Assembly (NCBI GenBank): GCA_022798155.1
Contig: JAAWLY010000021.1
Coordinates: forward strand, 1-18,048
Reading direction: 5' to 3'
From: Lawsonibacter sp.
GTDB lineage: Bacteria; Bacillota; Clostridia; Oscillospirales; Oscillospiraceae
Length of the DNA stretch: 18,048 bases
Below the pieces are notes generated by a model, which did no database searches, was not told the origin of the DNA, and was given only the letters and a program-made list of their open reading frames with translations. This document shows, one piece after another, positions 7,724-12,786 of the stretch (its first letter is position 1; every line of letters begins with the position of its first letter). The translations under genes were made by a program, and so were the position numbers.

Positions 7724-7778
7724 ATGTAGCACCTCTTCTTTCTTTTGGACGGGGCGGCGCCCCGTCGGAGTGGCACTA

Positions 7779-8720
7779 TCATATACCATTTTCTTCCAGA
7801 TATGCTGTCGAACGCTGTAGCACGTCGGCAAAATTTGGCTCGGGCCCCCACAGCAGGGGCCTGGCCTCCTGATTGCGCCGGAACCAGGTGCGCTGGCGCT
7901 TGGCGTACTGCCGGGAGCGCAGTTTTACCTGGGCGGCGGCCACGGCGATGTCTCCATCCCCCTGGAGTGCCGCGGCCATCTCCTTGTAGCCGATGGCCTG
8001 CATGGCAGTGCATTTTTCGGGCACACCGCTTTGCAGCAGAGCGCGGACCTCCTCCGCCAGCCCGGCCTGCATCATCCGATCCACCCGGCGGTCGATGCGC
8101 TCCCACATGTCCTCCCGGCGCTGAAAGTCCAGGTTGAGGGTGAGGGCGCTGTACCGGGGCGGGACGGCCCGGGTCTCTTTGTTGTGCTGGGTAATGGTCT
8201 TGCCGGTGGTGAGAAAAATTTCCAGCGCTCGGACAATCCGCTTGCCGTCGTTGGGGTGGAGACGGGTGGCGGTGTCCGGGTCGGCCTGGGCCAGCTCCCG
8301 GAGGAGGGTCTCGCCCCCCTCCTGGACGTACCGCTTCTCCAGCTCGCCCCGCAGGGGGCTGGCCTGCTCAAAGGCGGCGAAGGTCCGGCCGGAGAGCAGA
8401 GAGTCGATATACAGTCCTGTCCCCCCCGCCAGGATGGGCAGCCTCCCCCGGGAGAGTACCCCGTCCACACAGCCTGCCGCCATGTCCACATACCGGGCCA
8501 CCGAGAAGTTCTCCTCCGGGTCGGCCACATCGATCATGTGGTGGGGGATGCCCTCCATCTCCTCCGCCGTGGGCTTGGCGGTGCCGATGTCCATGCGGCG
8601 GTAGATCTGCATAGAGTCGGCCGACACCACCTCCCCATTGAATTTTTTGGCCAGCTCCACCGCCAGCCAGGTTTTCCCGGAGGCGGTGGGGCCGGTGATG
8701 ACAATGATTTGTGGGGGCAC
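7779..8720 (-). CDS. miaA: tRNA dimethylallyltransferase MiaA
   Basis: MiaA transfers the dimethylallyl group from DMAPP to N6 of A37 in tRNAs that read UNN codons, forming i6A, the substrate of MiaB encoded at the right of this window. The 313-residue protein has the P-loop GPTASGKT (residues 9-16), SADSMQIYRRMDIGTAKPT, the DVADPEENFSVARY segment, AGGTGLYIDSL and the tRNA-contacting region ending with the QYAKRQRTWFRRN motif. I chose GTG 8720, with AAGGAGG 7 bases upstream and the P-loop at the usual distance from the N-terminus. A second GTG at 8780 in the same frame also has GGAGG 5 bases upstream and would add 20 residues. Followed by hfq. Confidence 0.96.
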   Translation of the reverse strand: MPPQIIVITGPTASGKTWLAVELAKKFNGEVVSADSMQIYRRMDIGTAKPTAEEMEGIPHHMIDVADPEENFSVARYVDMAAGCVDGVLSRGRLPILAGGTGLYIDSLLSGRTFAAFEQASPLRGELEKRYVQEGGETLLRELAQADPDTATRLHPNDGKRIVRALEIFLTTGKTITQHNKETRAVPPRYSALTLNLDFQRREDMWERIDRRVDRMMQAGLAEEVRALLQSGVPEKCTAMQAIGYKEMAAALQGDGDIAVAAAQVKLRSRQYAKRQRTWFRRNQEARPLLWGPEPNFADVLQRSTAYLEENGI

Positions 8721-8762
8721 AGTCTCGCCTCCTTGCAGATGATGTCGAAACAGGGTATTACA

Positions 8763-8780
8763 GTGCTGTCCGTACAGCAC
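8763..8780. promoter_or_regulatory. Palindrome in the miaA leader, possible operator
   Basis: GTGCTGT (8763-8769) and ACAGCAC (8774-8780) form a perfect 7-bp inverted repeat with a 4-base spacer. It lies in the divergent region between miaA and a small plus-strand ORF and overlaps the alternative miaA start. On the plus strand it follows a weak promoter-like pair, TTGCAG (8733-8738) and TATTAC (8756-8761), spaced 17 bases apart. The position would suit an operator or an RNA hairpin controlling start choice. It matches no operator I recognise. Confidence 0.35.
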
Positions 8781-8816
8781 ATTTTCCTCCTGTTAAAAGG
8801 AAGAAGGTGAATCTTA

Positions 8817-8945
8817 ATGGAGGCAATCATCCAAATCCCGATATCTGTTACCGCACACATAATCGGCCATTTTGCGTGCAAATGGTTTGGCAGGTACACA
8901 GATGGACGGTGGCAGAAATCCCCCCCGGAGAGTTTTTGTATTTAA
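8817..8945 (+). CDS. Putative 42-residue small hydrophobic protein
   Basis: This is a short plus-strand frame starting at ATG 8817 with AAGGTG about 8 bases upstream and ending at TAA 8943-8945. The product starts MEAIIQIPISVTAHIIGHFA and continues CKWFGRYTDGRW. The first 20 residues are hydrophobic enough for one membrane helix, followed by Cys-Lys-Trp and a basic tail. From memory it resembles a group of tiny Clostridia proteins with an N-terminal helix ending in CKW, but I cannot confirm this. The surrounding bases are noticeably less GC-rich than neighbouring genes. The last residues (SPPESFCI) look unlike the rest and may reflect decay. The frame opposes the flanking genes. Confidence 0.4.
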   Translation: MEAIIQIPISVTAHIIGHFACKWFGRYTDGRWQKSPPESFCI

Positions 8946-9108
8946 TTTTTCTTCCGCTTATGGGCTTCGGCTCGTTGGTGAATTTGTAAACCGGCTGATG
9001 GAGCCGGAAGGGGAGCGGGAAGAACTGCGGGAATTTTTATGCTTCCGGAAGGGCGTGTCTCTGGGCGTCCGGCTGATGGTGGAAGCCCTCACATCGGCCA
9101 CTGAGTGA
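8902..9108 (+). CDS. Hypothetical 68-residue protein
   Basis: A plus-strand frame from ATG 8902 to TGA 9106-9108. From about residue 10 it reads VFVFNFSSAYGLRLVGEFVN and then a charged helix-forming stretch (EPEGEREELREFL). Codons in the second half use G or C in the third position as the confirmed genes here do, which argues for real coding. Against it, the start site is weak (AGGT only), the first codons overlap the 42-residue frame by 44 bases in another frame, and the end overlaps the converging minus-strand gene by 20 bases. A TTG at 8872 is an alternative start. The family is not recognised. Confidence 0.4.
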   Translation: MDGGRNPPRRVFVFNFSSAYGLRLVGEFVNRLMEPEGEREELREFLCFRKGVSLGVRLMVEALTSATE

Positions 9109-9730
9109 GCGCGCTGCAAGCCGCCCGGGCCAGGTCCAGAAAGCGGTCCAGCCGGGGGAAGAACTCCGCCTCAATGCGCTGGAGCCGCTCCTCCTCCGGG
9201 GCAAAGGTGTCGGGCCCCAGATACCAGTCGCTGTCCCCGCCGCCCACGGTGCTGCCGGTGGTGATGGTAATCAGGTGCAGCCCGCCGCCTCTGGGGCCGG
9301 GACGGACCCGCAGCTCCTCCTTTGGGCTGGCCAGCAGGGCGTTCCGGAGCTCCAGACTGCCCAGCACCAGCTTGGTAAAGGGGTGGTTGTCCGAACGGAT
9401 CAGCCGCTTTTTGGTGACCTCGGGAAAGCCGAAGTCGGCGGGCAGCAGGTCGTGGTCAGGCAGGCCGGGCACCGCTTTTAAGACGGCGTTCATGCCCCCG
9501 GACAGGGCCTTTTCCGCCCCGACGGTCAGCTTATAGGGCTTGGCCAGGGTGAGGGAAATCCGGGCCCGGACATAGTTGGAGGAACCGTACCGCCCGCTGA
9601 CCTGGTACAAATCCACCGCCAGGGGCTGGTCCCGGTGAGAGAGCACCAACAGGCCGTCCTCCCCCTCGCCGGCCAGCAGCTGCCCGCCGTATTTCTTGTA
9701 GTACGCATAAAGGCATTCATTCCAGGACAT
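9089..9730 (-). CDS. Hypothetical protein, 213 residues
   Basis: A well-supported gene of unknown function. ATG 9730 is preceded by a perfect AAGGAGG at 7 bases, and codon use matches the neighbours. The protein looks soluble, with no signal peptide or membrane segment. It opens with MSWNECLYAYYKKYGGQLLA, has an alternating polar/hydrophobic middle (about 30-70, likely beta-rich), a Gly/Arg-rich turn (RPGPRGGGLH near 143-152), a GSTVGGGDSDWYLGP segment (about 158-172) and a helical C-terminus (EEERLQRIEAEFFPRLDRFL). I do not recognise the family. It lies between mutL and miaA on the same strand, 116 bases after mutL. The gap carries two palindromic repeats, so co-transcription with mutL is uncertain. 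Confidence 0.8.
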   Translation of the reverse strand: MSWNECLYAYYKKYGGQLLAGEGEDGLLVLSHRDQPLAVDLYQVSGRYGSSNYVRARISLTLAKPYKLTVGAEKALSGGMNAVLKAVPGLPDHDLLPADFGFPEVTKKRLIRSDNHPFTKLVLGSLELRNALLASPKEELRVRPGPRGGGLHLITITTGSTVGGGDSDWYLGPDTFAPEEERLQRIEAEFFPRLDRFLDLARAACSALTQWPM

Positions 9731-9757
9731 GGGGAGACCTCCTTTCCGGCCTGCAGG

Positions 9758-9774
9758 GGCGGCTATCAGCCGCC
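9758..9774. repeat. Short GGCGG palindromic repeat, copy 1
   Basis: GGCGGCT-ATC-AGCCGCC is a perfect 7-bp stem with a 3-base loop, preceded by GGG. Together with the copy at 9805-9823 it forms a pair of the same design (G-rich lead, GGCGG stem, tri-nucleotide loop) in the gap between mutL and the hypothetical gene. From memory such hairpins are scattered between genes in related Oscillospiraceae. Confidence 0.65.
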
Positions 9775-9804
9775 TGTATCAATCAGGTCATGTCCTTAAA
9801 CCAC

Positions 9805-9823
9805 GGGCGGATGATATCCGCCC
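9805..9823. repeat. Short GGCGG palindromic repeat, copy 2
   Basis: GGGCGGAT-GAT-ATCCGCCC is a perfect 8-bp stem with a 3-base loop, followed on the plus strand by CCTACAT. It lies 23 bases before the mutL stop codon. It shares stem design with 9758-9774 but differs in the inner bases. No T run follows on the minus strand, so it is probably a repeat and not the mutL terminator. Confidence 0.65.
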
Positions 9824-9846
9824 CTACATATTTCCCCAAACTCCTC

Positions 9847-11808
9847 TCACGTCCGCTTAAACTGCTTTTCCAGCTCCTTTTTGCTCAGCTCGATGGCCAC
9901 CGGCCGGCCGTGGGGGCAATATTTCACCTGCCCGGACATGACGGCGGCGGCGATCCGCTCCAGCTCCTGGGGGGCGCTGTGCCAGCCCCCCTTGATGGCC
10001 GCTTTGCAGGCCATGGTGTGCAGCAGCTCGTCCCGGGCGGCGGCAGGGTCGGCGGAGCCGGCGGTGAGCAGCCTGCCCGCCAGTTCCTCCAGGGCGGCGG
10101 GGATGTCTCCGGCGTCCAGATAGTCGGGGGAGCGGCGCACCGCCAAATCGCTTCCCAGCTCGTCCACCTCAAAGCCGAACTCCTCCAGCAGATGCCTTTG
10201 GTTCAGCAGGACCTCCCGCTGGTCCGGGGACACCCGGCAGATGGCCGGGGTGAGCAGGGCCTGGGACATGGGGGTGTAGTCCTCCCCCTTCATCCGGTCG
10301 AAGTTCATCCGCTCGTGGGCGGCGTGCTTGTCAATGAAGTACACCGTCTCTCCCTGCTCCACGATGATGTAGGTGTTGAGCACCTCCCCGGCCACCCGCC
10401 AGGGGATTTCGCTGTTTTCCTCCACTCTGCCCGCGGCGGGCGGATCCCCGGCGCTCACACTGGGGGGGGTGAGGGGGAGTATTGGAGCGGGGGTGGGGTC
10501 ACCCGCATCCGGCATCGCTTTCGGCGGTGCCGCCTTTTCCCTGGAAGGGGGAAGGCTTTGCCCTGCGGGGGACGGGGGTATATAGCTGCTGCTGTGTACC
10601 CGGACCACGGCGGGGACAGGGGGCTTTGGAGTCCCCTCTGCGGGGGAGCTGCCGCCAGAGGCGGCTGAGGGGGGGACGGCACTCCCTCCGGCCCTTTGGG
10701 TCGTCTCCCCCACAAAGGGGGAGGCGGACGCATTCATACGGATTTGGTTGGGGGTCACGGTGTCCTGTTTCCGGAGGCCAGGAATTTCGGTGTTTTTCAG
10801 CACCGCCTGGGGGTGGGACTGGTCCCCCTCCAGGGTGGAGAGGACGGCGTGGTATACCGCGGAGAACACCGTCCGCTCTGCGCCGAACTTCACCTCGGTC
10901 TTGGCGGGGTGGACGTTGACGTCCACCGCGTTTAATTTTGTCCGCAGATGGAGGACGCAGCCGGGGAACTTGCCCACCATCCGCTGATTTTTATAGGCCT
11001 CCTCCAGGGCGGCGGTCATCAGGGGGGACTTGACCTGCCGGCCGTTGACAAAGAAGAACTGCCAGCTGCGGCTGGCCCGACAGCAGGCGGGCATGGATAC
11101 AAAGCCGGTTACTGACATATCCTCCCCGGCGGAGCGCACCTCCCGGAAGCCCAGAGCCAGTTCCCGGCCCAGCACGGCGTAGACGGCGGATTTCAACTGG
11201 CCGTCGCCGGGGGTGAGCAGCTCCTGCTTGCCGTCCCGGATGAACTTCACGCTGACCTCCGGGTGGGACAGGGCCACCCGCTGGACCACGGCAAAGACGG
11301 CGGCGCCCTCGGCGGCGTCTTTTTTCATAAATTTGAGCCTTGCCGGGGTGTTGAAGAACAGGTCCCGCACCACCATGGTGGTGCCCAAGGGACAGCCCGC
11401 CTCCTCAACTTCGCCGGGAGTGCCCCCCTCCAGAGCCAGGGAGGCCCCCAGTTCCGCCTCCGCTGTCCGGGTGAGCACCTCGATGCGGGACACGGCGGAG
11501 ATGGCCGCCAGGGCCTCCCCCCGGAAACCCAGGGTGCCGATGGCTTCCAAGTCGTACTCGGTGCGCAGCTTGCTGGTGGCGTGGCGGAGGAAGGCGGTTT
11601 TCAGTTCCGGGGAGGGGATGCCCTTCCCGTCGTCGGTCGCCCGGAGGAAGGTGAGCCCGCCGTGGGAAATCTCCACCGTCACGGCGGAGGCCCCGGCGTC
11701 AATGGCGTTTTCCATCAGCTCTTTGGCCACGCTGGCAGGCCGCTCCACCACCTCGCCGGCGGCGATCAGGTCGGCCACATGGGGCTCTAATACTTGGATA
11801 TTTGGCAT
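9847..11808 (-). CDS. mutL: DNA mismatch repair protein MutL (endonuclease type)
   Basis: MutL couples MutS mismatch recognition to strand incision. The 653-residue protein has the GHKL ATPase domain with KELMENAIDAGA (29-40), DDGKGI (59-64) and GFRGEAL (94-100). The C-terminal endonuclease domain has DKHAAHE (493-499, a variant of DQHAxxE), ACKAAIK (600-606), CPHGRP (631-636) and a terminal FKR (650-652). QALLTP (516-521) fits a sliding-clamp-binding motif. So it should nick DNA itself, as in bacteria without MutH. The linker, about 357-460, is rich in Pro, Ala, Ser and Gly and appears to be encoded by in-frame palindromic repeats (separate entries). The start ATG 11808 lies 8 bases after the membrane-protein gene, indicating a shared transcript. 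Confidence 0.97.
   Translation of the reverse strand: MPNIQVLEPHVADLIAAGEVVERPASVAKELMENAIDAGASAVTVEISHGGLTFLRATDDGKGIPSPELKTAFLRHATSKLRTEYDLEAIGTLGFRGEALAAISAVSRIEVLTRTAEAELGASLALEGGTPGEVEEAGCPLGTTMVVRDLFFNTPARLKFMKKDAAEGAAVFAVVQRVALSHPEVSVKFIRDGKQELLTPGDGQLKSAVYAVLGRELALGFREVRSAGEDMSVTGFVSMPACCRASRSWQFFFVNGRQVKSPLMTAALEEAYKNQRMVGKFPGCVLHLRTKLNAVDVNVHPAKTEVKFGAERTVFSAVYHAVLSTLEGDQSHPQAVLKNTEIPGLRKQDTVTPNQIRMNASASPFVGETTQRAGGSAVPPSAASGGSSPAEGTPKPPVPAVVRVHSSSYIPPSPAGQSLPPSREKAAPPKAMPDAGDPTPAPILPLTPPSVSAGDPPAAGRVEENSEIPWRVAGEVLNTYIIVEQGETVYFIDKHAAHERMNFDRMKGEDYTPMSQALLTPAICRVSPDQREVLLNQRHLLEEFGFEVDELGSDLAVRRSPDYLDAGDIPAALEELAGRLLTAGSADPAAARDELLHTMACKAAIKGGWHSAPQELERIAAAVMSGQVKYCPHGRPVAIELSKKELEKQFKRT
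10451..10560. repeat. Palindromic repeat inside the mutL linker, copy A
   Basis: This stretch encodes MutL residues about 417-453. Positions 10456-10480 match the yggS/adaptor intergenic block 5964-5988 at 23 of 25 bases. The other end, read on the minus strand, has GCCTTCCCCCT-TCCAGGG-AAAAGGC followed by CGGATG, which parallels the plus-strand order at 5927-5979. The segment thus seems to hold two parts of the same repeat in opposite orientation. It causes no frame break. Confidence 0.65.
10631..10725. repeat. Palindromic repeat inside the mutL linker, copy B
   Basis: This stretch encodes MutL residues about 362-393. It contains GCCGCC-AGA-GGCGGC (10651-10665), CCCTTTGGG (10692-10700) and CTCCCCC-ACAAA-GGGGGAG (10705-10723), plus a CCCC..GGGG hairpin at its left end (10633-10646). 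Stacked hairpins of this kind are typical of intergenic repeats and not of coding DNA. The order of blocks on the minus strand parallels the divIVA/mfd gap (3767-3824), though with less exact identity than copy A. Confidence 0.6.
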
Positions 11809-11816
11809 AGCTTACC

Positions 11817-12305
11817 TCATTCTAACACAAATTGCAGGGTATCCGGGTCGATCCAGGCCCACCGGGGGTTCAACGGGTCCAGATAGACGGTGGGGTGCAG
11901 CTCCCCCTCCCGGGGCCGCCGCCAAAGGAACTGGCTGCGGATCGAATAGGTCCTTCCCTCCCACTGGTAGATGCATAGCACAGTCCAGGGGCTGCGCTTA
12001 TGAAGGCCGTCGCTGCCGAAGCTGATGTACCAGTGATGGCGGGTGGCCCGGGGTACCAGCTGGCCGGGGACGGCCCGGCCCTCCGCCCGCAGGCGGGCCC
12101 AGCCTCGCTCCCGCTGCCGGGCGTACCACAGCAGCCCGGCGCCGAACAGCAGCAGGGGCAGGCCCCACAGGGCGAAATCCCGGGGCGCCCCGCTCCGCAT
12201 AGGGAGGGAGAGGGCGGCTGCCGCCAATCCCAGCAGGGTGAACACCCCGCCCAGAATCAGGAGGATGAAAGCCAGCAGTGCCTCGTAGGTTTTGGGCGGC
12301 TTCAT
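11817..12305 (-). CDS. Two-helix membrane protein, DUF3592-like
   Basis: The 162-residue protein starts at ATG 12305 with GGAGGGG upstream and only one base after the lipoprotein stop. Two membrane helices are visible: YEALLAFILLILGGVFTLLG (about 6-25, running on through AAAALSL) and LWGLPLLLFGAGLLWYA (about 46-62). A basic loop and a beta-rich C-terminal domain follow, with VLCIYQWEGRTYSIRSQ and TVYLDPLNPRWAWID. The pattern of YxxxGxxYxxRS plus a YLDPLNP-like turn recalls DUF3592 proteins, which have no defined function. It ends 8 bases before mutL and so is probably co-transcribed with it. A direct role in mismatch repair is not implied by the sequence. Confidence 0.75.
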   Translation of the reverse strand: MKPPKTYEALLAFILLILGGVFTLLGLAAAALSLPMRSGAPRDFALWGLPLLLFGAGLLWYARQRERGWARLRAEGRAVPGQLVPRATRHHWYISFGSDGLHKRSPWTVLCIYQWEGRTYSIRSQFLWRRPREGELHPTVYLDPLNPRWAWIDPDTLQFVLE

Positions 12306-12306
12306 G

Positions 12307-12747
12307 TCAGTACCCCTCCGATACCACCGTCCAGGCCCCATTTTTCCGCTCCAGAGAAATGGTGCGGTCCGGGTCTACCCTTGCGCCGTCCTTGGTGCAG
12401 GACACCTGGAAGGTGATCTCTCCCTCCTTGGGGCTGATTTCAGTGAGGGAGTCCACCGTAAAGACGGTGCCCAAGTAGTAGTCAAAGGCGGCGTCCTGGG
12501 CGGAAGCCTTGTCCCCGGCGGTGAGGGGTGGGAGGGGCTCCTCCGCGGGCTCAGAGGCGTCCGGTGAGTGAGTATCCGGTTCTGAAGCGTCCGGCTCCGG
12601 CACGTCCGGTTCCGGCTGAGAGACATCCGTCCCGGAGACTGAACCGCCCGTTTGGGACGAGGCGCTCCCCGGCGTATCGTTTTTGGGCCCGCAGGCGGAC
12701 AGTGTCAGACATAGGGCCAGGAGAAGCAGATATTTTGCGTATTTCAT
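12307..12747 (-). CDS. Small lipoprotein with Pro/Glu/Asp-rich spacer
   Basis: The 146-residue protein starts at ATG 12747 with AAGGA upstream. It begins MKYAKYLLLLALCLTLSACG, a lipoprotein signal peptide with lipobox LSAC and the lipidated cysteine at residue 19. A low-complexity acidic spacer follows (about 22-70) with repeated PEPD and SEPD units. A small C-terminal domain of about 75 residues starts at AGDKASAQDAAFDYYLG and includes ITFQVSCTKDG and ISLERKNGAWTVVSEGY, which looks like a small beta fold. It should sit on the outer face of the membrane. It is separated by one base from the membrane protein, so the two may work together. The function is unknown. Confidence 0.8.
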   Translation of the reverse strand: MKYAKYLLLLALCLTLSACGPKNDTPGSASSQTGGSVSGTDVSQPEPDVPEPDASEPDTHSPDASEPAEEPLPPLTAGDKASAQDAAFDYYLGTVFTVDSLTEISPKEGEITFQVSCTKDGARVDPDRTISLERKNGAWTVVSEGY

Positions 12748-12768
12748 AGAGTTTTCCTTTCTTTGGCG

Positions 12769-12785
12769 GGCGGCCACAGGCCGCC
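12769..12785. repeat. Short GC hairpin behind mutS
   Basis: GGCGGCC-ACA-GGCCGCC is a perfect 7-bp stem lying directly after the mutS stop (TGA, 12787-12789 on the minus strand) and before the lipoprotein ribosome binding site. It has no T run and the downstream gene is close, so it is more likely a member of the short GGCGG repeat set or an mRNA-stabilising hairpin than a terminator. Confidence 0.5.
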
Positions 12786-12786
12786 A

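Noticed and set aside
8711..8989. 92-codon plus-strand frame across the miaA start and the small-gene region
   Set aside because: It begins inside miaA and has no good ribosome binding site. The 42- and 68-residue frames in the same region have better starts or codon use.
10441..10740. mutL as a pseudogene disrupted by repeats
   Set aside because: The frame is uninterrupted, and all ATPase and endonuclease motifs on both sides are intact.
12540..12640. Tandem DNA repeat in the lipoprotein gene as a phase-variable tract
   Set aside because: The PEPD/SEPD units are degenerate at the DNA level, with no perfect short tandem run long enough to suggest slippage.
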